In this document: in pieces, positions 28,290 to 36,079 of the stretch
How the letters are laid out: every line of letters starts with the position of its first letter
How positions within the stretch are numbered: the stretch's first letter is position 1
Origin: CAWBRT01 sp963832365
GTDB taxonomy: Bacteria > Acidobacteriota > Terriglobia > Terriglobales > Acidobacteriaceae
NCBI GenBank assembly: GCA_963832365.1
Contig: CAWHUL010000015.1
Span: forward strand, 62,001 to 126,000
Reading direction: 5' to 3'
Length of the DNA stretch: 64,000 nt
Translations under genes and position numbers: made by a program
Notes under the pieces: model-generated
The model's input: the letters and a program-made list of their open reading frames with translations, nothing else
The model's database searches: none
Told to the model about the DNA's origin: nothing

Positions 28290-28440
28290 TGTCATTCTGA
28301 GCGAGCGCAGCGAACGAAGAATCCCTGCACAGCGTGTAGCTGAATTGCAGCCGAAGGATTTCAGCCAAATTCCCAAACGGTGCAGAGTGGGGCAGGTTCA
28401 TGGGATGTTTCGCTACGCTCAACATGACACTCCGGGGATT
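28290..28440. repeat. Dispersed repeat family B, inverted pair
   Basis: 28290-28335 carries a GTCATTCTGAGCGAGCGCAG-type unit. 28396-28432 carries a diverged copy in the other orientation (TTTCGCTACGCTCAACATGAC). This is the same family as at 33871, 34210, 34950, 38600 and 45713. No coding content. Confidence 0.7.
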
Positions 28441-28496
28441 AGTTATGGCAGCTTTTTCCGGGACACAACACCAGAAGGCTGCTGAAGAACGCAGGT

Positions 28497-28537
28497 GGCC
28501 CACATTTGCGTAGCCGCAGGCGGAGCTAATGTGGGGC
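28497..28537. repeat. Dispersed palindromic repeat family A
   Basis: GCCCACATTTGCGTAGC and GGAGCTAATGTGGGGC form the two arms of a palindrome around a short C/G-rich centre. The CCCACATT...AATGTGGG arms recur at 42690, 47522, 49820, 53763 and 62944 with small changes. Confidence 0.65.
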
Positions 28538-28569
28538 TGCTCCGTCTTCAGAAAAGCACACTCGAACGC

Positions 28570-28722
28570 ATGAAGTCCCGAACGATCATCACTGAATTCG
28601 AGCAGGCCGTTCGCGAATTCAAGCTGCGACCCGATCAATTCATCCGCTCAGTTCAGCTTCGCGAGTGGACGAGTCGCAACAAGAACGCGAAATGCATTTC
28701 TAAATACCTTCTTGAGGCGTAG
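28570..28722 (+). CDS. Possible short hypothetical protein, perhaps cut by an amber codon
   Basis: ATG 28570 opens a 50-codon frame (MKSRTIITEFEQAVREFKLR...ISKYLLEA) of charged, protein-like sequence. The TAG stop is followed in frame by a further 22 sense codons. I have a weak memory of small acidobacterial proteins ending LLxxWG, in which case TAG replaces TGG. No ribosome site. The rest of the 780-base gap (28199-28978) holds only repeats. Confidence 0.3.
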   Translation: MKSRTIITEFEQAVREFKLRPDQFIRSVQLREWTSRNKNAKCISKYLLEA

Positions 28723-28978
28723 GGTTTCGAAATTGCAGTGACACGATATAGACGTACCTATGCCCGAAATAAAATGCCAAGTGTTCACTTTTGACCAGAC
28801 TCTATTGTTCCACGCTTCGAGAATAGCTGTAATTTGCTTCTGAATTCCTACCCCCATTGGAACCCTGAGCCTCGGCTTGGGGTTTCGTCTTGAAAGGCGG
28901 CCCAGCTCTCGAATAATTGCCTGGTGCCCCATATCTGTCGCTTTTGGCAGATGTGGTTTCCTTCGCGGTCGATGAGTC

Positions 28979-30508
28979 CTACTCCGCGTTCTGCTCCATG
29001 CCGACAGTCTCCAGCTCCGGTTTGGGCTGGCTTCGTCCGGCCATATCCGCCCCCGCGTTGGGAGGCAGCTTAAAAACCGAGTAGCCCGACGTCATGGCGA
29101 TGAATCCCAGGACAAGAAAAGCCGGCCAGAAATCGCCGGCGACGATTTTGGAGTGGCCTTGAAGGTAATTCGAGGCCTGCAAGGCGAAGGCCCCCATGGT
29201 TACGCCCACGCCCAGTGAGAGCTGCTGCACGGTGGCAAACATGCTGGTGGCGGCGCTGACCCGGTGGTCCGGTATCTCTGCGTAGGTAATCGCGTTCAGG
29301 GCGGTAAACTGCATCGAGCGGAAGCACCCGGTAATCACCAGCACGGCAAAGATCAGCCAATGAGCCGTGTGCGCCGTAAACAGTCCGACGACGGCGACCG
29401 TCGCCGAGGCGAATATGCTATTGACCAGCAGCAATCTGCGGAAGCCGTACAGGCGCAGAAACAGTTTAATGATGGTCTTAATGAACAAGGCCCCTATGGC
29501 CGAGGCGCAGGTCAGCATCCCCGATTGCAAAGGCGTCAGCCCGAATCCCAATTGCAGCAGCAGCGGCAGCAGCAGGGCCATCGCGCCAATGCCAATGCGA
29601 AACAGCGAGCCTCCGCCAACTCCAACCCAGAAGGTTGGGATCTTCAACAGATCGAATTCCAGCAGCGGCCTCTGTTTGCGCCGGGCCAGACGGTAATAGA
29701 TATAGGTGACCGCCGCGCCAAAGACGACGCAGGCGGCGGCCAGCATCCTTGGCACCACGTCTGCTTCGGTAATTGCGCTCAGCCCGAACATCAACACCGA
29801 CAAGCCGATCGCCGACAGCACGAACCCCGACGTGTCCAGCGGCGCCACTTCCTCCTCGCGCACGTTTTCCATAAAGCGCAGTGCCAGAAAAATACCCAGG
29901 ATGCTGATCGGAACGTTGATGAAGAAGATCCAGCGCCAATGCCAGTAGGTGGTGATAAAGCCGCCCAGCGGCGGCCCACACAGCGGCCCAAGCAAGGCAG
30001 GAACCGTGAGGTAGTTGAGCGCCGTCACCAGCTCATCGCGGCCCACCGTCCGCACAATCACAATCCGCCCCACCGGAACCATCATGGCCCCGCCTATGCC
30101 TTGCAGAAAGCGCGCCGCCACGAAGAAACCAAAAGAGTGCGCCATTCCACAGAGCATGGAGCTGACCATGAACATAGTTATCGCCGAGCAGAACACGATC
30201 CGCCCGCCAATACGGTCGGTGAGCCAGCCCGATATCGGGATAAAAACAGCCAGGCTTACCAGGTAGGAGGTCAATCCCAGCTTCAGCACGATCGGAGCCA
30301 CGCCCAGGTCGCGGGCAATCATCGGCAGCGATGTCGTGATGACCGTTGCGTCGACGTGTTCCATGAAAAGGGCACAGGCGACGATCAGCGGAACGAGCAT
30401 CGTCGGACGGATGCCGGGCCGGAACCTCCCGTCCGGGGAGGCAGGCGGGGCGGGCGAATCAAGGCTTTTCCGCGCGAGATCGTTTTGCTTGGAGTCTAGT
30501 CCTGTCAC
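28979..30508 (-). CDS. MFS transporter, DHA2 (EmrB/QacA) family
   Basis: 509-residue, 14-helix proton-driven exporter. Markers: FMEHVDATVITTSLPMIARDLG in helix 1 (the DHA2 motif D1), LTDRIGGRIVF in the 2-3 loop, and LGPLCGPPLGGFITTYWHWRWIFFINVP in helices 5-6 (antiporter motif C). Probably exports drugs or metabolites from the cytoplasm; substrate unknown. The helix 1 motif usually reads LDxTIVNVALP; here it is VDATVITTSLP. GTG start at 30508 without a clear ribosome site. Single-gene unit. Confidence 0.88.
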   Translation of the reverse strand: MTGLDSKQNDLARKSLDSPAPPASPDGRFRPGIRPTMLVPLIVACALFMEHVDATVITTSLPMIARDLGVAPIVLKLGLTSYLVSLAVFIPISGWLTDRIGGRIVFCSAITMFMVSSMLCGMAHSFGFFVAARFLQGIGGAMMVPVGRIVIVRTVGRDELVTALNYLTVPALLGPLCGPPLGGFITTYWHWRWIFFINVPISILGIFLALRFMENVREEEVAPLDTSGFVLSAIGLSVLMFGLSAITEADVVPRMLAAACVVFGAAVTYIYYRLARRKQRPLLEFDLLKIPTFWVGVGGGSLFRIGIGAMALLLPLLLQLGFGLTPLQSGMLTCASAIGALFIKTIIKLFLRLYGFRRLLLVNSIFASATVAVVGLFTAHTAHWLIFAVLVITGCFRSMQFTALNAITYAEIPDHRVSAATSMFATVQQLSLGVGVTMGAFALQASNYLQGHSKIVAGDFWPAFLVLGFIAMTSGYSVFKLPPNAGADMAGRSQPKPELETVGMEQNAE

Positions 30509-30695
30509 GAGCTTCTAAAGATAGTATCTCTTGCTTTACCCGCAGTCGTAAATCAGGAATTCACCCCTTTTGGGCTATTTATTTTAAAGGCAATAGCAAC
30601 GCGATCACTTTTCCGTCCTGCGAGTAGTATCGCGAAAGGTATCTTTCACGAGTGAGAGCCGGTTACACGCCAACCAGGTTCACCGTTATCGGACA

Positions 30696-32678
30696 TTAGG
30701 TCACGATCAAAGTGAGGTTAATACTGCGCGAAAAGGTGCCATTTGTGCCCGTAATCGTCAACGTGTAGCTTCCGGCCGGAGTGCCCGCACTTTTGTTCAC
30801 GGAGGACGAATTTGGCGGTGGAGCGCCGCCTCCTCCACCGCAGGAAGACATCGCCATCATGAGCGCCAAGAGTGCGCCGATCACCCACCGCCCAATGGCC
30901 TTGCGGCGTCGACGCCCGTGCCATGCGGCCAAGGCAAGTGGCGCCAGCAACGTCAGCGCAAAAGCAAACGGAGCGCGCCGCCTTCTGGGTTGAGCTAAGC
31001 TGGCGGACTGGGCCACGGTCGTCACTGTTACGGTTAGCGGTACGGTGCTATTGGCGGAGATGGACAGCGAAGCCGGCAATACGTAACACGCCGCCCCCGA
31101 AGGCGCTCCAGAGCAGGTGAACGAGACGGTGCCGCTGAAGGATGCACCCGACAGTAAGCTGAGAAGATAGACGGCCGTTGTGCCCGGCATTACGGTTGAA
31201 GATGTGGAGCTATTCGTCTGCGGGGTGAAGGCAAAACCAGCAGCACCATTGGCCACCGTCACGGTCACTGAGCTGGGCGGCGAAGTGCTTCCGGCGCTAT
31301 CTTTCGCCACGGCCGTAATGGTGTGGCTCGCGTCCGTGGTTTGAGTGGTGTCCCACGAGATCGCATAGGGCGGCGACGTAACCTGCGCACCAAAATTGAC
31401 GCCATCGAGCTGAAACTGAACTCCTGCCAGTGCAAGACCGGCCGATGCAGTTGCCTGAATCGTGACCGTATGTGAGACCACGTCCCCGTTGGATGGAGAG
31501 ATGATGGCAACCGTAGGAGGCGCGGTTTGAAAAGGCTGACTTGGGTCGATCACACTGAGGCTGTTCGAACCCCTGTTGGCGACGAATACCAGGTTCGGGT
31601 TCGTGCTGACGGCAATGGCAGAGGGATTCAAACCAACCGCGATGGCCCATGCCTGGTTGGTCGTTCCGTCGATAACCGTTACCGCGTTACTTTCATAATT
31701 CGCGACATACACCCGGTTGTTGACCGGGTTGATCGCAACGCTTTGGGGATCGCCCGGCGAGGGAATCACACTGGCGCTGTTGCTGCTTCCGTCGATCACC
31801 GTCACGGTATCGTCGTCATAGCCGTCATCGGGGTCATTGAAGTTATTCGTAACGAAAATCTTGTTCGTGACGGAGTTTACGGCTACTCCCCACGATGAGC
31901 TGCCGGCGACCGTAGTAGTGACGGTATTCGTCGCCCCGGCGATCACGGCTGTGCCAGTGTGGTACAGCGTGTTGTTGCCGACGTAGATTGTATTTGTCTG
32001 GGTGTTGACCGCTATCTGACTCAGACTCAGATTCGCGCCGACGGCGATTGACGTTGCGGTCTTTGATGCGCCGTCGATGGCGGTCACCGTGCCATCCTGG
32101 TTCGCAACGTAGACCTTGTTCTTAACCGGATTTACGGCCAACCAGCGGGGTCCGTGTCCGGTGTTGATGGTCGTCACAGTCTCGGGAGTGGTCGAGCAAT
32201 TGATTGCGCTGACTGTATTGCCGAGATAGTTGGTTACGTAGACGGTGCTCGTGATTTCGTTGACTGCAAGATTGATGGGCCCATTTCCGACCGTCACCGA
32301 GTGCACCGCATAGGTCAGGCCGTCGATAACGCTGACGGTATTGCTGCCATAGTTGGCAACGTAGACCTTATGGGTCTGGGTGTCCACCGCAATTCCGTTG
32401 GGCCCGCTGCCCGGGCTGACGCCAACTGGCACGACGGTCACGAGAGCACGGGTGACGGCATCAATCACATACACGCTGCCCGGGTTCGTGCTGATTGAGT
32501 TGTTCGACGTGACGAAAATCTTGTTGGTTACGGGGTCGACGGCGAGCGATTGCGGTGGAGCACCGAGCGGGATATCCGCTGCTAACTTCTGATCGGCCGC
32601 GGCTGTGGCTGCCCACAGCATGATTACCATGGCCCACAGCGAACGACGGAGCCCACTGCTCCTGCGATTCCCCTGCAT
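30696..32678 (-). CDS. YncE/YVTN-type beta-propeller protein with Ig-like and lipobox-bearing tail
   Basis: About 660 residues, secreted (signal peptide SLWAMVIMLWAATAAA). Residues about 30-400 are YVTN/YncE propeller repeats, each with NKVYVANxxSNTVSVIDG-like units. Next come an Ig-like domain (VAIISPSNGDVVSHTVTI...TVTVANG), a strand block with FTCSGAPSGAAC, an Arg-flanked hydrophobic helix, and a second hydrophobic segment ending SSCGGGGG. A final strand pair follows (TPAGSYTLTITGTNGTFSRS). ATG 32678 is preferred to GTG 32708 because GGGGGG lies three bases upstream. Function unknown; likely an envelope-surface protein. The tail is the same module as in the 3405-5070 protein. Confidence 0.85.
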   Translation of the reverse strand: MQGNRRSSGLRRSLWAMVIMLWAATAAADQKLAADIPLGAPPQSLAVDPVTNKIFVTSNNSISTNPGSVYVIDAVTRALVTVVPVGVSPGSGPNGIAVDTQTHKVYVANYGSNTVSVIDGLTYAVHSVTVGNGPINLAVNEITSTVYVTNYLGNTVSAINCSTTPETVTTINTGHGPRWLAVNPVKNKVYVANQDGTVTAIDGASKTATSIAVGANLSLSQIAVNTQTNTIYVGNNTLYHTGTAVIAGATNTVTTTVAGSSSWGVAVNSVTNKIFVTNNFNDPDDGYDDDTVTVIDGSSNSASVIPSPGDPQSVAINPVNNRVYVANYESNAVTVIDGTTNQAWAIAVGLNPSAIAVSTNPNLVFVANRGSNSLSVIDPSQPFQTAPPTVAIISPSNGDVVSHTVTIQATASAGLALAGVQFQLDGVNFGAQVTSPPYAISWDTTQTTDASHTITAVAKDSAGSTSPPSSVTVTVANGAAGFAFTPQTNSSTSSTVMPGTTAVYLLSLLSGASFSGTVSFTCSGAPSGAACYVLPASLSISANSTVPLTVTVTTVAQSASLAQPRRRRAPFAFALTLLAPLALAAWHGRRRRKAIGRWVIGALLALMMAMSSCGGGGGAPPPNSSSVNKSAGTPAGSYTLTITGTNGTFSRSINLTLIVT

Positions 32679-33326
32679 GATCCCCCCGGGGCCCTTGGCT
32701 CGATCCACATCTTTCGCAAGCTGCTAACACAGCCGCATTGGACACAACCATGCAACCCGGAGACCGCTCCCAGCGCGGATTCCGCGGTCGTAAGTAGCTT
32801 TAAGAATATCGAGAATTATTAGTGCTGGCCGCAAAGCTAAAGTCAAGCAAAGCCTGCCGCAAGACGTGGTCCAAGTGCCAAAACGGGAGAAGATGGCAAA
32901 GAATTTACGGCGAGAAGACACATTTTTGGGACGGAAAATGGCTCTTAAATGCGTCTACTTTGATCTTCTCTGCACGCGATCTATGTCCGATAACGGTGAG
33001 AGCGGAGGCCGTTATGAAGGCAGGGCCCTAGAAACGGTCACAAAGGCGATGACCAAAAGGTAGTACACAGTTGGAGTGGAGAAGGAGAGACAAAATGGTA
33101 AACATTCCGGTACCGCATTGCCTCTTGAAACTGAGGAAGAAAGATGAGATGGGAGCTAATAGCAAACGCGACATAGCGACATGCGACGCGAACAGGATTC
33201 GGTCTTCGTCGGTTGATTTGATGTCTGGCCGCTATATTTTCACAATTTCGGTACGGGTGGAGCGGATGTTTTTCTGCTTTTTCAGAGCAAACAAGTGTAA
33301 TCGCCTGTTAGCGACAATCATTGGAA
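32679..33326. other. Long AT-richer intergenic region
   Basis: About 650 bases. An ATG at 33095 has a good GGAG seven bases upstream (33084-33087), but the frame it opens is basic, cysteine-rich and runs antisense into the next gene, so I do not call a protein. No tRNA or recognised riboswitch is visible. The first copy of a 19-base direct repeat lies at 33295-33313. Confidence 0.4.
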
Positions 33327-33842
33327 TTAAGTCCACGTGCTATTTGCCAAGACGTGGCCGGGAGCGACTTCGATGTTACGAAAAAGTACGTCGCCTTCCG
33401 CTCCGTACGATGAACTGATTGCAAGGGCAGACAGCCCTTCTTGTCGTGCCTTGTTGAGAAGCTTCTGTGCCTTGTCCTCGTCCTCACTCTTGAGGTCGTA
33501 AGCCTGCTCAATGTCGGAAACCGTCAGTGCGTGTGACGCCGTGATTACAACGTCGAAAATGATGTTCCCTTGCCTGAGATTCCGAATGTTGAGTGTCGCA
33601 ACGTCAGTCAGCAAAATCGTAGATCGTTCCTCGCCCACCGTTCGGACGAAGAGGCAAGCACGTTTATTGTCCGAAAGCCACACGCCATCGAAGTAGCCAT
33701 CATGCAAGTTGGGAAGGCTGGAGACATTCGCCATCCGTGTATTATCGCCCCGAACCTCGATTGGTGAAAAATCGCCGTTACACTAACGGCCCTGCCAGGA
33801 GGTCCCGTTTTGGCAAGTTTTTGGTGTAATCGCCTGTTAGCG
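33295..33842. repeat. 19-base direct repeats bracketing a small gene
   Basis: GTGTAATCGCCTGTTAGCG occurs identically at 33295-33313 and 33824-33842, on either side of the 135-residue unknown gene. The second copy forms one arm of an imperfect hairpin, CTAACGGC (33783-33790) with GCCTGTTAG (33832-33840). The geometry is that of a mobilised unit or gene cassette, but the ends do not fit the attC consensus well. Confidence 0.6.
33327..33734 (-). CDS. Hypothetical protein between direct repeats
   Basis: 135-residue acidic, probably soluble protein (NLHDGYFDGVWLSDNKRACLFV...). No family recognised. An N-terminal block of alternating strands (ACLFVRTVGEERSTILLTDVATLNI) is followed by a helical, charged segment. 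ATG 33734 without a good ribosome site. Bracketed by perfect 19-base direct repeats, which suggests acquisition as a unit. Small proteins of this look are often immunity or stress proteins, but nothing here proves that. Confidence 0.65.
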   Translation of the reverse strand: MANVSSLPNLHDGYFDGVWLSDNKRACLFVRTVGEERSTILLTDVATLNIRNLRQGNIIFDVVITASHALTVSDIEQAYDLKSEDEDKAQKLLNKARQEGLSALAISSSYGAEGDVLFRNIEVAPGHVLANSTWT

Positions 33843-33870
33843 CCAGTGCGAGCCAATTAAAATTGCTATT

Positions 33871-33913
33871 GTCATCCCGAGCGGAGCGAAGCGAAGTCGA
33901 GGGACCCCTATGG
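33871..33913 (+). repeat. Dispersed repeat family B, left arm of GIY-YIG unit
   Basis: GTCATCCCGAGCGGAGCGAA at 33871-33890, followed by a GTCGAGGGACCCCTATGG end that contains the ATG of the GIY-YIG gene. The inverted partner is at 34210-34258. Confidence 0.75.
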
Positions 33914-34257
33914 CCGCAACCAACAGGCGCTTCTACGTGTACATCGCCGCCAGCATATCCGGTACGCTTTACGTTGGCGTGACTAACAATCTTCTCAAAC
34001 GCATCTGGCAACACAAGCAAGGCGAGATGGAGGGATTTACCAAACGATACGAAGTGAATCGCCTCATTTACTTCGAGAGCTTCGATGATATCCGCACCGC
34101 GATCAATCGGGAGAAGCAACTGAAGGGCTGGTCGCGGCGCAAAAAGATTTGGCTCATCGAGCGTGTAAACCCAAGGTGGGAGGATTTGAGCCGAGGGTGG
34201 TATGGCGATAGGGGTCCTTCGACTCCGTTCGGCACCGCCGAACTCCGCTCAGGATGA
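33910..34257 (+). CDS. GIY-YIG endonuclease family protein inside inverted repeats
   Basis: 115-residue single-domain GIY-YIG nuclease of the UPF0213/YhbQ-like group: FYVYIAASISGTLYVGVTNNL (the GIY/YIG pair as VYI...YVG), LLKRIWQHKQ with the catalytic Arg, and INREKQLKGWSRRKK containing the metal-binding Glu. Such proteins cut DNA, often at structured or damaged sites. The start codon lies in the left copy of a dispersed repeat. The last about 17 residues (GDRGPSTPFGTAELRSG) and the stop are written by the inverted right copy, so the gene fills the space between the two arms exactly. This suggests a repeat-borne mobile or domesticated unit. Confidence 0.88.
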   Translation: MAATNRRFYVYIAASISGTLYVGVTNNLLKRIWQHKQGEMEGFTKRYEVNRLIYFESFDDIRTAINREKQLKGWSRRKKIWLIERVNPRWEDLSRGWYGDRGPSTPFGTAELRSG

Positions 34258-34258
34258 C
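34210..34258 (-). repeat. Dispersed repeat family B, right arm of GIY-YIG unit
   Basis: Read on the minus strand it begins GTCATCCTGAGCGGAG and ends GTCGAAGGACCCCTAT, matching the left arm at 33871-33913. A short extra palindrome (TTCGGCGGTGCCGAA) sits in the middle. It supplies the C-terminal codons and the TGA stop of the nuclease gene. Confidence 0.75.
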
Positions 34259-34403
34259 AGTGCAAGATGCTATGACTCAAAAAATGCGCGTGTAAGTGGT
34301 GAGAACGCCTGTGCCTGTTTACGCCAACTACTGGCATGAAGATGCAGGGCTGCGGCATAATTGCTTGCTGGCGCACTTCGGTAACTTCATCTGAGTGAAT
34401 GTT

Positions 34404-34829
34404 ATGGAGCGTGACGACTTCGCATCGTTATTGTGGGCAGTTGCGGCCTTGGTCGCACTTATTCCAGTAACGGCCTTTCTCATCATGGGTGTTTCCGCGT
34501 TGCTGATGAGTCTGCTCACGGCGCTCACCACTCGTAACGCAACTGAACTCTGGGAAGCTACAAAGCATAGTTGGACGGTCATCGGCGGCTGCCTCGGCCT
34601 CGTTGCAATTTGGTCTGGAGTTGTATTTCCACATGGATTGCAAAGCCCGGGGTTGAAACGAGCCTTTCTAGTGTTTTCCTGTGCAGGTATTGCTGCTCTT
34701 GGGAGCGTCTTTTCGCCAGCGCCGAGCTGGCGAACTTGGGATTGGCTTATGTGGTGGATAGTGCTTGGGCCATTGGTTATCGGATTCGTTGCCGCATATC
34801 GAGTCTTTCGCGCCAGAAATGTGCGCTAG
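34404..34829 (+). CDS. Hypothetical four-helix membrane protein
   Basis: About 141 residues with four hydrophobic segments (around 10-40, 58-75, 85-105 and 115-138) and a short basic end (YRVFRARNVR). No family recognised. ATG 34404 chosen over GTG 34395; neither has a strong ribosome site. It lies in the repeat-rich stretch 33.3-35.0 kb. About 40 bases after its stop is a diverged copy (34871-34895) of the ATTGGTGAAAAATCGCC sequence found at 33760. Confidence 0.6.
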   Translation: MERDDFASLLWAVAALVALIPVTAFLIMGVSALLMSLLTALTTRNATELWEATKHSWTVIGGCLGLVAIWSGVVFPHGLQSPGLKRAFLVFSCAGIAALGSVFSPAPSWRTWDWLMWWIVLGPLVIGFVAAYRVFRARNVR

Positions 34830-34917
34830 GCCGCTGCCGTGCGGAAATCGCTTCAGTTGCCCGCAGAGCATAATTGGTGAAACATCGCCTTCTCACTAAA
34901 AACTGCCGTCCCTAACG

Positions 34918-35010
34918 TGTAAAAGCAGATTCTTCGGCTGCGCTTCGACCACCCCAACAGACGCAAACACAGCGTCTGCCGGGGGCCCCGGCTCTGCTCA
35001 GGATGACACT
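34918..35010. repeat. Dispersed repeat family B copy
   Basis: An element in the inverted orientation (GATTCTTCGGCTGCGCTTCG ... CTGCTCAGGATGACAC) with the inner palindrome CAGACGC/GCGTCTG. Non-coding. Confidence 0.6.
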
Positions 35011-35059
35011 TTAAAAAGGGATTTTTCAGCAGCCTACAAAGCCACGCCCCTCAAGGCGA

Positions 35060-35707
35060 CTATTTTTGAAACAAGCCCAGGCGACCTGCGTCGGATTCTC
35101 GCCCGTCGTCGGGTGCGAGGGCGGATGCTCCGTTCGACGGCCTCGGCCGGCAGTAGAAGAGGCGCGCGGGGAGAACGTTACGCGGCTCGAACTCTTCGTC
35201 GACAGAAGCGAAAACCGAAGTCAGATGTGGCAGGACGGTGCGGGTAAATTGATAGACAAGCAGGCGGCCATCCTTGTGCAGGACACGATTGGACGCCGCT
35301 AGAATCGAGAAACGCAGCTCCTCGGGCATGGTGCTGAACGGAATGCCGGAGATGACGTAATCCGCTGCTTCGAATCCCAGGTTCTGGACGATCTCTTCGA
35401 CGGTCGCGGCGGACCCATGGAAGACTCGAACGCGCCTGTCGCCCTCGAAGACGCGACGGAGATGCAGCACGAAGTCCGGATTGACCTCGATGAGAACGCA
35501 ACAGGCATCGCGATGCATATTTCGCACGATCGCCGTGCTGATGTTGCCGATCCCCGGCCCGTATTCGACGATCACCCGCGCGCGTTGGAAGTCCACTCTC
35601 CGCAGCAGGCGTTCGGTGAGAAATCTGGAGCTTGGGACGACAGATCCCAAGGTGGCCGGGTGCTTCAAAAAATTTCTTAGAAAGAGCAGTTTAGGACTGG
35701 TCGTCAT
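35060..35707 (-). CDS. Class I SAM-dependent methyltransferase, phospholipid N-methyltransferase-like
   Basis: 215 residues, Rossmann methyltransferase of the COG3963 (PmtA-like) type. SAM motif I is VIVEYGPGIGNIS, motif II VLIEVNPDF; VISGIPFSTMP is the catalytic-pocket motif of this group. The N-terminal FLRNFLKHPATLGSVVPSSRFL is the typical membrane-associating start. Expected role: methylation of phosphatidylethanolamine or a related lipid at the inner membrane, though some members act on RNA or proteins. ATG 35707. Single gene. Confidence 0.8.
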   Translation of the reverse strand: MTTSPKLLFLRNFLKHPATLGSVVPSSRFLTERLLRRVDFQRARVIVEYGPGIGNISTAIVRNMHRDACCVLIEVNPDFVLHLRRVFEGDRRVRVFHGSAATVEEIVQNLGFEAADYVISGIPFSTMPEELRFSILAASNRVLHKDGRLLVYQFTRTVLPHLTSVFASVDEEFEPRNVLPARLFYCRPRPSNGASALAPDDGRESDAGRLGLFQK

Positions 35708-36079
35708 CCGATGCTTTCAGCCACGCGTTAATCCGCGATGAAATAGATATTATGAAGATAGCCACCGGCGATGTTTGCTCGGGACTCGTATTCTCTCACA
35801 AAGCGGCCCCGCCGGAATCGCCGGTTACGATTTGCCGGGCCGAGTCACTGGGGGGCTGGTGATCGCGAGGTACTGGCAATCCCATGTTTCCTCAGTCGAT
35901 GACATCGGCAACCCCGAAGCTCTCGAAGCGGCTCGACTCTCCCTCGAATAGATGCCATATCGAGGGTCCGCTTCGTAAGAAAACCCGGCTTCAGATCATC
36001 CAGAGTCCGCATTTCTACCCGTTATGAAAAAAGGCCGAGTGTAAACTCGGCCTTCAGTATCAGGACCACACCGCATGTT
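35708..36079. other. Intergenic region holding only a terminator
   Basis: 372 bases between two leftward genes. Apart from the hairpin terminator at 36026-36054 I see no gene or repeat. The methyltransferase promoter should lie in its left half. Confidence 0.4.
36026..36054 (-). terminator. Rho-independent terminator of the serine hydrolase gene
   Basis: Perfect 10-bp stem AAGGCCGAGT / ACTCGGCCTT (36031-36040 and 36045-36054) with a four-base loop. On the minus strand it is followed by a run of six T. It lies 26 bases beyond the stop codon at 36080. Confidence 0.92.

Noticed and set aside
33035..33070. Cyclic-di-GMP (GEMM) riboswitch resemblance (GGTCACAAAGGCGATGACC)
   Set aside because: Lacks the conserved GCAAACC and tetraloop-receptor parts; only a short hairpin.
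33071..33418. 115-codon plus-strand frame with a good ribosome site at 33095
   Set aside because: Composition is basic and cysteine-rich, there is no family, and it overlaps the more protein-like minus-strand gene at 33327-33734.
33783..33842. Integron attC site
   Set aside because: Arms CTAAC/GTTAG are present, but the 7-base R boxes do not fit RYYYAAC/GTTRRRY, the spacer is asymmetric, and no integrase is in the window. Kept only as a cassette-like repeat.
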